Origin: Paralichthys olivaceus
Lineage: Eukaryota; Chordata; Actinopteri; Pleuronectiformes; Paralichthyidae
Assembly (NCBI RefSeq): GCF_024713975.1
Contig: NC_091093.1
Coordinates: 16,613,501-16,677,500, forward strand
Reading direction: 5' to 3'
DNA length: 64,000 bases
This document shows positions 1 through 20,000 of this stretch, piece by piece. Under the pieces are notes generated by a model. It was not told the origin of the DNA, did not search any database, and worked only from the letters and a program-made list of their open reading frames with translations. Position 1 is the stretch's first letter. Each line of letters begins with the position of its first letter. Position numbers and translations under genes: made by a program.

Positions 1-309
1 TCACACATACAGTACATGCACTCCCAACAGACACATACAAACACATTCAGGCCTCATACTTGGCTCAGAGAGTCCGTTGTTGGCACCATCACATCAGCAA
101 AAAGTTTATTAGACTGCACGTCTTCTTTCTGAAAATGAGTGGGTCTGTCAGGAAAGTTTCTAACATGTGACAGATGGAAAAAGGACAAATACAAATGTCT
201 CTAGATGAAAGAAGAAGCTGACCTATATCTCAACTTGGAAAGACAAGATTGGAGAGCTTCGAGCTTTGGAGATAAGAGTCGATGCCAGTGCTTTCAGCTG
301 CAATATTTA

Positions 310-475
310 TGTCATGCACTACCTACATGCACTACCCAGGACTTACCCCTCACCTGAATGTTCTGGACACTTTCCTGTTGTTGTGAATGTGTCTAACCAG
401 GACAATCTTCTGCTCTATTCTTCATATGTGAAAGGCAAACTCTAGAAAATGTCCAGTGTGAAAACAGCTTTCGTG
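310..475. repeat. Interspersed repeat, copy 1 of a family also at 38.5-39.0 and 62.4 kb
   Basis: The phrase CCCCTCACCTGAA, a following TCTGGA-like word, then TTGTTGTGAA and GTGAAAGGCAAACTCT recur at 38,879-38,985 with small changes. The shared order over more than 100 bases, with a conserved ACAGCTTTC or TTTTCAGACATG edge, indicates a dispersed non-autonomous element. I cannot name the family with certainty. Confidence 0.5.
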
Positions 476-714
476 ACAATCTGTGTCCAAACATAACTGT
501 ATTTTCCCATAAAATTAATTCAACCTCTTTTTATATTCTTAAGAAACGTTTTTTATGTAAAAATACATGGACTCGTGTGTTAAAAATATTTACTTATAAA
601 ATAAATATAAATATAAAAATATATATATATGATGTCTAACAGAGAGGAAAAAGTTAACAACTTTAGAGTGTCATTTTGACAATTTGGGAACTATTTCCTT
701 TATTCAAAAGTTAG

Positions 715-785
715 AGGACCAATACCACTCTCCCTGTGACCCTTAAGGGATAAGTTTATAGATAATAAATGGATGGATGGATGGA
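715..785. repeat. SINE-like 3' tail with GGAT repeats
   Basis: The word CCCTGTGACCCTTAAGGGAT, followed by AAG and a run of GGATGGAT units, matches the tail of a very common fish SINE-like repeat. A second copy lies at 7705-7765 inside a clec18 intron. Only the tail can be recognised. Confidence 0.5.
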
Positions 786-841
786 TTGTTTAGGCCCCAG
801 AGAAACATAACTTAGCTTAACAGAGAGACTGGATACAGGAT

Positions 842-975
842 AAAACCATATACTATGTATAAAGATGGTCGACGTGGCTCCACTTTCTCTCACCATCCAG
901 AAATGAAGCCAAAATATCCTGGATACGAAAGCTGCCATCCTCATAGTAGCCAGGTCCCACCAAGACACATGCTCA
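842..975. repeat. Interspersed repeat (ATAGACTATAT family), copy 1
   Basis: The words AAAGATGGTCGACGTGGCTCC, ATCCAGAAATGAAGCCAAAA and CCTGGATACGAA are shared with 3480-3610 (opposite strand). Related words occur at 1130-1235 and 4878-5010. This looks like a fish MITE whose ends read roughly CCATAGACTGTATATAAAGA. An 81-residue-or-shorter reading frame through it is not coding. Confidence 0.5.
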
Positions 976-2081
976 ACCAACAGTCTCAGCTGTCAATCAT
1001 GACTTTTATTCCAGTTTTTGTGAATAATAAATAGCACTTGAACCAGTGTAATAAGAACGACCTAAAATGATAAGAAACATCTTTGAGAAAAACGTGATCA
1101 GTTCTGTGAATTTCAAGTTTGGTCCAAGGCCCATTTGCAAAAATGGAAGGTGGGATTTATAAACTATACTGCAGCCAGCCACTAGGGGTGATTGAGATGC
1201 TTTGGCTTCACTTTTTGAGGGCAGTCATGTCATCCACCCATCCGGAGATAACGGTCCTGTTTAAAGGTTATGCATCACACAAACATGATAAAACATGTTA
1301 AAATGTTTATCTGTGAACTTTATATTTGCTTTTAGGTGGATTTTACTTTGCTGGAGAGGCTGAGCTCAGGCTGCCGGCTTTAGTATTACATTTACCAAGA
1401 AGGGTGGTAAAAACTGCAATATAGACTTTTTCTAACTGTCAGCTAGATTACATTTTTTTCCCCCAAAATGTTGGTCTATTTCTTGAAAAAAACATTAGAG
1501 TCTACGGGAGCTTGTTTTAATCAATAAGAAGTGGACAACTCTGATCAGCACGTTTTTTGTGCATTCAGTACAAGACTGAGTCCCAGGTGAAAATCAGACA
1601 GTGAATGCACTGTGAGATGGACCTGACAGAAGAGGAAGGTTTATTCTCTTAGAGGCGCTGCAGAAGGAAAAATATAACGGGTTCAGTAAAGTGGAAACCC
1701 ACTTAGGTTAGACTGAAAGACCTCATTCTGTGACCTCATCCTTGTTTTGTTAATTTTTACCATTTCTCTGTAAGTCAGTTGGTCTGACATCATTATCGGC
1801 AGCCTGCTTCATCATCTACCATCCAGGGTCTTCCTCAGCTTACTGAAGCCTGTAGCCTATCTTGTAGCCACCATTGAACACTAAACTTATCCTCTCAAAC
1901 AAGCACACGCACACACAGTTTTCAATCCGGAGGTCCATTGAACAACTACAGACAACTGATTTATTTAAGGCCATGTCTTGCTGTACATCCTAGGTCATGT
2001 TTTATTATGGTGACTGTAACTTCTCCATCTCATTTCAGATGCCCAATTCCTGCCCTTGTGTTTCCTGCTTCTGTGATTGGC

Positions 2082-2515
2082 TGTGTCTCAATTCGGGGGC
2101 CGCATCCTTCGATAGGCTGCATTTGAAGACAGATTGCAAATGCATACCCCCCACCCCAAGTAATGGAGGCTCCACCAGGTGGGGTGTCCATGGTATCCCA
2201 TGATTCATTGCCTGTGACAAACTATTTGGAAAGAGGTAATTGTGGCAAAAAGCGAAGCAAAAACATTAGGATTTATTTTCAAATGTAAGTACTCAACCAA
2301 ACCACTAACGGTAAAAAAATATTTTCAAAATTTTTAATCAACCGAACAACTTTTTTGTCTGTAGACCTGTCGCTAAGCAACGGCTGTAAGGATGGGACAA
2401 ACTGGTGATGACATAAGAGGACCACACTTGGTGTTCACAGCGGATGAAGGATGCAGCCGACCTCGGCTGTGTGGACCGGGTCCTCTGAAGGATGCTGCCC
2501 CTGAATTGAGACACA
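2082..2515. mobile_element. Non-autonomous DNA transposon (MITE) with 29-bp TIRs
   Basis: The left end (2082-2110) begins TGTGTCTCAATTC, and the right end (2487-2515) is its inverted complement with 2 differences in 29 bases. The element is 434 bp and has no coding capacity. No clear target-site duplication is visible beside the ends. The internal sequence at 2440-2480 also repeats parts of the termini. The family could be hAT-like or Harbinger-like; the sequence alone does not settle this. Confidence 0.75.
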
Positions 2516-3479
2516 ACTATTCAACTGTCTGTCCTGCCCTGATGTGTCTGGTCTAATTGTCTCCCCCTCTTCTTATGTACTAACACTGTTTGTTCTCGGC
2601 CTTCTGTGCCTGTTTGTATTTGATCCAGCACCCAGCGTACCTGCATTTTCTGGTGTCAGTCATCCAGTGTTTTTGCTTCATTAGTTCCTCGACCTTGAGT
2701 TTGCCTCCTTCAGCTTGTGTACTGAACGAGTAGAAGTAAGTAATGACCTGTAAAGCAGCATCTTTGGAAACTGTTCAGTCTTGAGGAATACTTTTGAGTC
2801 CTTGCCTTGTGGTTCCAGGTTGTGATACTTTTACTAATAGGGCACACACACAATAACACAACAGAGTAATATTTCCTTGACATTTTGTGAATTCATATTT
2901 TACTAACCACCTCCTCCTGTGCTCTGAAGTCAGTGATTTGTGGCTTCTGCATGTAGACAGATCTAGTTTTGTTGCCAGCAGTGTTGTCAGGGCTTTGGGA
3001 AACTCAGCAGCAGAAATGCATGAAGCACCTTGAGAAATCCGTTGATTTGATTTGTGTTGTTCTGATAAAGGTCAGGTGAATCTACCACCTCTCTTAAAGT
3101 CTGCCTCCTGTGAGAGTCAAGTGTTTAAACATGTTAACATGTTATTCCGTTAAAATAATAAAAGACATATCTTGTAGCTGAGTATTTCCACCTAAGCACT
3201 GCATTAAACAGATTCAGACAGCAAAAACATCTGGCGTTGAACTTCGAATGCCAGATGTTTTTGTTACACTCATGTTCAAACTCTCCTTGTGTTGTTCCCC
3301 AGTGCATGACTGTATAATGTATATCATGTTTTAGATTTAATATGTGGCAGACTTTTCCATTCAAACTGAAGTTGCTCACTCAGAGGGTATATGCAAATAA
3401 TATTTAATAACCACTTGACATATAACAGTTTAATGATACATCATAAGTTACAGTGGACGGGACGTTGCTGCTGCAGCTC

Positions 3480-3610
3480 CATCCCCCACTGACTCTGGCT
3501 CCAAATGAATAAGATGTTAATCTTCGTATCCAGGTCATTTTAGCATCATTTCTGGATAGTGGTGACAGGTCGTCCATCTTAATTTACAGACCATGGTTTC
3601 ACCACTATGG
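3480..3610. repeat. Interspersed repeat (ATAGACTATAT family), inverted copy
   Basis: Read on the minus strand, this contains ACCATGGTCTGTAAATTAAG, GATGGACGACCTGTCACC, ATCCAGAAATGATGC and CCTGGATACGAAGAT. These match the copy at 842-975 in order and spacing. Confidence 0.5.
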
Positions 3611-4877
3611 AGGAATCGAGGTCCATCACCTGCCATCGTTCCACCGGGCAATGTGCTATGCAGCTGTGACACACACATACAAATACATTATAGAAACAAT
3701 GTCAAAATATACTTATGTTCAGCAACATACAAAATGTACATTATATGTATATAAAAGAGATTTGCTTGTGTCATAATCCTCCTATTCTAGCTTTTTATAA
3801 GGTGCAGCATGAAAGAAGAGATTAAAACTATAGACCTCACACACACACAAACACACATGTACACACAGTACTCTGAAGCATAGTAAACATATTTTACCGT
3901 CTCACCCTCAGGCTGTATGATATCCACTTAGTGTTTTATTACCGATTAACACAACACACTTATGAAAGCTGTAAACGGCTCTGAGGTGGAAGGCCCTATC
4001 GGCTTATAATCAGCCGAATTTATGAATTTCACTCTTTGTTGCTGCTGTGAAATTTCGCTTTTATTTTGAGAGGAAAGGTAAGATTATGACTGATTGAAGA
4101 ATATGCACATACGATTAGCTTTTTAATGACCTCTATGCTAATGTAGCTTAACCACCGTTATAATCTGACCCTCAAGGCCTCTCTTGGTCATTATCTACCA
4201 GTCCTGTTTTACACAAACACCAGCTACACTGGCTGGATCATTAAGAGCTCTTCAACAAGCAGGTTGTAAAAAAGAATTTGTCCCTGTGTCATTGACCACA
4301 AACAAAACAGATCGCTCTTTCAGCGGCGATCAATACCAGATTACATACCAGACACTTGCAAAGACACACTCAAGTGGGTAAAACTAAGCATCTGCCACCA
4401 TCTCATCCCTCTTGATCAATGTAAGTTGTGCGTGTGTGTGTCTACACACTGTGGGTCTTTGTGTATATTGATTGTTTGAAGGCTCTTGATGGTGAACACT
4501 CAGTGCCATTGATTTAGACTGAGTGCCATGTTTGAATGTGTGGGCAGGATCACACAGAGATTTCAATGCTGTGTTCACATCATTAATGAACACACTGGAT
4601 TAACATTTTACACTTCACCCAGCAGTGACTGTCAGTCACAGAGGCAGTGAAATATGTAAATACTATTCCACACAGAAGACAACTTTGGGTAAACGTGAAC
4701 ACAGTCATTCCACTGTAGAGTTTGAATAACAAATATAAAAAGAGACAATTTTAAAATGATATTTGGGTTCAGGTCAGGCTCTGTCACGTTGGCTGGTTCT
4801 CAGGACGAGTTCAGTCACATTAAACACACTTGTATCTTCCGAGGAGGAGGAATGAGTGACTGCCCATTGCTCAGGAC

Positions 4878-5010
4878 CATAGACTATATATTAAGATGCA
4901 AAGATGGTAGATGACACAAAAGTGAAGCCAAAGCATCTTGATCTCCCCCTGGTGGCCGACTGCAGTACATGTCATACATCCCTGCCTCCATGCTAGTAGA
5001 TGGGACATGG
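4878..5010. repeat. Interspersed repeat (ATAGACTATAT family), copy with CCCCCTGGTGG
   Basis: It starts ACCATAGACTATATATTAAG and continues through AGTGAAGCCAAAGCATCTTG into CCCCCTGGTGGCCGACTGCAG. The order of words equals that of a widespread fish MITE. The CCCCCTGGTGGC core resembles a CTCF binding motif. Confidence 0.55.
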
Positions 5011-5338
5011 TGCAAACTAAAATGTATGCATCTAATAATTTTTTTTTACATTCAATATACATTAAAGTATCAGCAGGACCTTGATTTAAGAAAATAAAAA
5101 AGCAAATAATTAGGCATACATTTTAGCTAACAATAATTTGTCACACCTAAGCTTCTTTGTGTTTGTTCAGACCCATACTCTCTTTACCAGAATCAGCCTC
5201 ACAACAAATATACTCAGGAGGTCGGCTACTTTTTGTCATAGGGAGGGGCAAACTTATTCCCTGCACTGAATCCTGCTTTAATGGCTGGATGGTCGGCCAT
5301 GGGACCTTGAGAGAGACAAATCTGTTTCGCCATGAAAC

Positions 5339-14589
<9,251 letters not shown>

Positions 14590-14720
14590 GGTGAGTGAAC
14601 TACAGGAGGGTTTCTGCACAAGTGACCGCTCGATCAGAGTTTTCCTGCCTCCTCTCTACTCCCCCTCCTCCTCCCCCTCCTCCTCCTCACTCCTCCTCCT
14701 CTCCTGCAGTCACCACATGT
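14590..14720 (-). promoter_or_regulatory. clec18: clec18 5'UTR/proximal promoter, pyrimidine-rich block
   Basis: Immediately upstream, in gene sense, of the clec18 start codon. The plus strand carries (CTC)n-like runs at about 14,650-14,708, so the gene strand is GGA/GAG-rich. The transcription start itself cannot be fixed from sequence. Confidence 0.4.
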
Positions 14721-16859
14721 CTCTGTCTCTTCATACATACAAGGACCCAGGACACATTCATGAGACCGTTTTCTTTTCTTTAAAAAAAGTTAGCAATCCA
14801 TACTTAGAAACCCAAAACAAAACCAGAAAAGGTATTTTTAATGACGTCCTTTCTTAGAATTATACAAACATCTGCAGCGTTTATTCTGTAAAGCAAAACT
14901 TTCCAAAAAATTCAACCACATGAATGAATCAAATAAAGGTTTCCATCGCACTCTATGTTGCGCTTTTTATACCATATCAGTTATGCTGGTGGTTACCAGA
15001 AATTAAAAAAAGTCTGTGGACAAAACTTAGCACGTCAGAGTCAGAAGAAAAGTAAAAGCTCCTGTAAGCCATCATACATTTGTAATTATTACTGAAACAG
15101 GGATGTCCTTGTTACTGACCGTGAAAGTCAGGCTAATTTTAACTACTTTTTTGTTGTTTTATTCCCATGAGCACTTTGTAACATTGTTTAGATCAGTGAT
15201 ACATATCTAAAGTTAATTATTATTATTGTTATTATTATTATTATTGTTGTTGCCATTGGAATTGTATAATATGCTTTAGTGCCCACTCTCCCCCGCTAAC
15301 AGCAGGTGCTTTACTGGTGAGTCACTGAGGACGAAGAGTCTAAATCATCCCTGTTAACTCTGATGCAGGGGTGAGGATGAGTGTTCATCACTGTTTCATG
15401 AGAGGAAGTTTGTTTTTGAATGACTTATGTTATTATTGTCATTATTCAAGTGCGGCAGAGTGTTAAGGTGACAGACCATTTAAATGAGTGGATCAGTCTG
15501 AGTGTGCAGGTTCGACATGGAGCACTCTGTTCAAACACAGCGACATGTTTTTTTATGGACCCAGTGTGTGAACATGAATCATGATCTGCACACTGTGGGA
15601 TGATTCACCATCTACAGATGACTGCTGTGTAACCCAATGCACTCATTATCTGCCCTGTGGGCTGAATGTATTTTGCACTGTGGACTCAGTCCCTGGTGAG
15701 GGTGAGGGTTTGTCTGACCCTGCTGAGCAACAGCAGTGAGCACAGTCTGCTCTTCATGGCTCGGTTAGACACTGCCACACACAAGATGATTTCTCAGGTA
15801 AATCCAACTACCACTGTCAGCTCTTTCCTGCCTGAGGGTCTCAGCCTTATCGTTACCATTCGCACAATAGTGGTGTTAGCAGCACACGCTGATGACAGTG
15901 GTCCGTACACTTCAGATTCTCACTAAGGCATAGTCAAGCTTCAAACTCATTATTTTCTACCAGTCCAGTTTTATATTTATTGCCTCCACCAAGGAGGTTT
16001 TTACGTCTGTCCTTTCTTGTATTGGTTGGTTGTAAACAAGATTAAACAAAACCTACTGGACAGATTACCATGAAACGGTATGAGTCAGGGAAGAACCCAT
16101 TATATTCTGCTGTGGATCCAGATCAGGATCTGCATCTAGGATTGTATTATTTACTTTAATGTTGGAGGATTCAACATTCTCACAGTTTTTGCAGATAATC
16201 TTTGGAGGCCTGATGTCTATGAGTCTGTGTAATTTGGTTCACTTTGATTTGAGGGGACTGTCGGGTCTTGGTGGAGGTATATGTTCTACTGAAGGCTGTC
16301 CTAATTAGTGTTATTTTGCTCCGTCCTTGTACAAGGATGCATGTGTGCATATATTCCTGCAGAGGGCACAGCTTCTCTGTAGATGCTGTCCATCACTGGC
16401 AGTGAACCATAATGATTTCAAGTTGTTGCGCAGTTTTATGTTCAAGTTGTTGCGCAGTTTATTGCACATTCACAATGTATCATCTATGCAACAAACAAGT
16501 ATTTTGTAATATTGATATGATACTGGTGTTAGTTATTACTGCTTTAAATAAACAGCATCAGAAAATAATCTCAGAGAGATTGTCAAGCTGTCAAACAGTG
16601 ACAGCAGGCAGAGAATGTGCTTTGAATTTTAGTGGTAAATCTTTTTTTACTGTATTTTGTGATTGCATTTTAACCAAACACAAGGTGGTCAAGGTGCTGT
16701 GTAAATGTGTGTGTATCTGTTATTGATCCAGAGAAATTACATTTTCTCCCACCTCTCCGTAAAGAAGATATAAACTGATCTGTTTTTTGTTACCTGTGAA
16801 GAGGTGCAGCCCAAACTGAGCAAAATGCATAATAACGTGGTCCCATTTTTCTTAACGTC
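14721..16859. other. Intergenic between the divergent genes clec18 and fbln7
   Basis: No coding exon is visible. It contains an ATT-repeat tail at about 15,215-15,250 and the repeat at 15,980-16,285. Near 16,411-16,460 a short direct duplication of AAGTTGTTGCGCAGTTTTAT is seen. Short open frames here have no supporting splice sites. Confidence 0.55.
15980..16285. repeat. CCTCTGCCAAGGAGGTT-family repeat, plus orientation
   Basis: It begins TGCCTCCACCAAGGAGGTTT, includes CTACTGGACAGATTACCATG, GGGAAGAACCCATT and GTGGATCCAGATCAGGATC, and ends near GGTGGAGGTATATG. It is a diverged relative of the copy at 12,308. Confidence 0.6.
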
Positions 16860-17077
16860 TCCCTCCCTGATTGGCTGCTGAAGAGTAAACCCAGCTGCAT
16901 TCCGCAGCAGTTCTCTGCAGCAGCTTTTCCACTGCCAACTGTGTTTTCTCTCTCACCTGGAGTCCCTGCTCACAGCGAGGGCTGACCACTTCCCACACAA
17001 AGTTCAGGCTGCCTGCAACCTGTGACACCTCTGAGGACCGATCGCAGGCTGCACATTGGATCAAGACTGGAGGAAAC
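16860..17077 (+). promoter_or_regulatory. fbln7: fbln7 proximal promoter and 5'UTR
   Basis: An inverted CCAAT box (GATTGGCTGCTG) lies at 16,868-16,880. The following 200 bases are GC-richer than the surroundings and run directly into the fbln7 start codon at 17,078. The cap site cannot be located from sequence. Confidence 0.45.
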
Positions 17078-20000
17078 ATGCTTGTGTCAGCGGCAGTCGT
17101 CATCACCATAGCGTGTTCCTGCTCACTCCATCCTGTGTTCGGACAGGTATGTGAAACACTGTTGTTTGCTAGTGAGCGAATGAATGGATCACAGTTGGAT
17201 GAGTTGACTCATATGACATCATTACAGTTAAAGATAGTGAAAGCAGTGACACCTGTTCAGCTCTGTTGTATCGATTGAACTTATTCATTGGTTACAGTGT
17301 GCGTGTGAGGAGCTGCTGTGCATGGCTTGAAAAGCTAAACTGCTCAAATCTGAATGAGCTCCCTCTCCTCTGAAGTGCAGCTCAGACAGAGAATGTCCTT
17401 GCTTGGCCCTAACATTAAGTCACCCTCACTTTGCATTCAAACTTCAGGAGGGCGACCCTGGAGGCTCCACTTTATGAACAGCTCAGTATGTCTGTGCTGT
17501 AGTTCACTGCAAATCTGCTGAGAATTTCCAGAAAGCTGCTGCACTGACTGTGTTTTGACCTCTGCGTTCATGGCTGTGTGTGTTGTGCATGTGTGTGCAT
17601 CAGGAATGGCTAAATTACATGTCCATAAGAATATCAATACAATTGAAGTAAATGGTGACCGATTCTTCAAACAGAAAAATACAACAGAAAAAAACCTAAA
17701 ATTCCTCCATACTGCTCCTGTTCATCCGAGTGTCCGTAAGCCCCGACATTCAACTTCGACTCAAAGTGGCGTCATTGACACCAAATTTTTAGTCTTAATA
17801 TCTCTCTGATATCCTTCTCTGGAGCTGCGTTTACTTGTTTTTACGTGTGAAGAATTCAATTGCATTGGATTTGGCTGCAACGCTGTTTACCCTTTAAGTT
17901 CCAAAAGTGTTTCGTGGACTCAAACACTTCACCCACCCCTCCATCGACATAGTGGTGTGTAGTTTTGGGTGAACTACACCTTTAAATACACAAATCTGGT
18001 AAGATTTAATAGAATTGAAGTGGAGTCTTGAGCTCCTGTCCTGCATGCCCCCTACCACTGTGGTAACATCACCCAGTTAATGTGAAGCCATGTGAAATAT
18101 CACCTAGCACGGACAGAAAGAGGCCTTTGACAACTACACTATAAACACCAGCTGCCCCCTCCTGACTGATTGAAGTCCCTCCAAACCCCAGTTTGGTCCA
18201 AATCAGGTGTTTTCAACAAATATTGACTCTTCTTACATAACTCCTGCTGGAAGAAAACACTAATTGGTTGTCTGAAAACATGTATGAGAGGACGGCACAG
18301 AATGACGCCATTGAATGAAAGGGAGTAAAGAGCGAGCGGTCATGCACGGGTAGAAAACATGTCCCTGACACTCCCTTCATCCGCTCCTTGCAGCCAATAG
18401 AAAGGGAGGTTGTAACGGGAGATGGTGTTTGCGCTGAGGGCGTTTCTACCTGAGGGTTCTGACACCAAAAGCCTAAATTGACCACTTCATAAATATGAAG
18501 TTATTACCTTTTATGCAACCTAAGTAACTTTTACTGATATTTCCCCTCTCCTTAAATGACATACCGCACGTTTCATAACTTTTTGTACTGAAGTTTTTAA
18601 ATGTTCATGCAGGTTCACACCTACGACCACACTGAAAGAACAGTAAACTGATTACTTTCAGTCTGTATGACTTGGTTACAGCATCTAGATTTGAGTGGAA
18701 AAACATGCTCTGATAACAGTGCTTTTACTCACTCATGTAACAGCCCAGCCTCTGTGCTGCACAGCTCTCACTTCTTCAATATACCTTCATTTGCTTACAT
18801 GCAGACGGAGCTAATTCTCTTTTGGTTACAGCTAAGATTACATTTTTTTATGTACTTTTAATCAAGGCATCTTCCGTGATAGAATGAGTGGAAACTTAGT
18901 TTTCCAGCTAATGCATCAGTTACGTAACTGGCTTGTGGCCCTCTGGTCTCTTTTTCATGTTGACAATATAAAAGTACATTTTTCTGTGTTCATAAATTCA
19001 GCAAATAACAGCAATTCTTTTTCAGAGAACGTGCAAGTTTTCAACCAAAATGAGTCTCCTGCAGTTTTCAATATCCGCATAGTAACAGTATGTATATTTG
19101 TAGAACATTGTTTATTGCGACAACAGAATGAAAAAAGTGAGGTTTTGTTTTTTGTCATAAACAAGGGTCCTAAACAGTGCACACGATAAATAAAGTAAAG
19201 AAAAAAAAATTCTTAAGTTCATATATCTGGTTTCATGGCAGCACAATATATTTCAACAATAGAGAGGCTACAGTTTCACATTTATAAACCACAGTGGTGG
19301 AATAAATAATTTGATGAAATCGGAAAATACTGATATGACTCAACATCTCCAACCTCTGCACCAAAATGTAATGGGTTCTTTTCAGGCCCCATCCTTCCAC
19401 CAAGTTCAGTAGCTTTTGTGTAATCCGGCTGAAAATAAACAGACATGGGTGAAAACATAACCTTCCTGATGCAGGTGTAATTATGCAGCAGCACTTTTAT
19501 TTGGAACGTTGTAAAAAAGAAATAAAATTCTTCATGAAATATCCTCATTGGCAGTGAATTTGAAACAGGCTTTGAACAAGTTGTTGTGAATAATTCAACA
19601 CTAAAGTCTCCCTCTCTGTTTGGTTTCAGGACTGCCCCAGCAGACAGGAAATACAGGGCTCTCTGAAGCAGGTCCAGAAGCTTCTCTCAGCACACGAAGC
19701 CTCGTACCTGCAGAGTCTTCGCAACCTGAAGAAGAAAATAAACTTACTGCAGAGCAGTGCAGGGAGGCAGACGACGAAAGCCATCAACAGTGAGCAAAAC
19801 ATCCTGAGACGGACTTTTTCAAATGTTAAAATAATATATCCAGTTTTTTTCTTTTATTATTAAAAATCCTCCTGCTTCTCCAACAGGCACCTGCACAAAA
19901 CTGGACGCACCCATCAATGGAAGAAAACTTGGAAAGTCTCACAGCGTGAGCCATGAGGTTCACTTCCTGTGTGACCCTGGTTATGAGCTGGTGGGCTCTG

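Larger units (their letters stand above)
1..5338. other. Intergenic, repeat-rich, no gene seen
   Basis: No open reading frame here has splice sites, codon character or a recognisable domain. The stretch is built largely of interspersed repeats, listed separately where their edges can be seen. It probably also contains the 3'UTR of clec18, which is read leftward from about 5339. A weak minus-strand ATTAAA lies at 5277-5282. The AT-rich part at 480-640 has no other feature. Confidence 0.6.
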
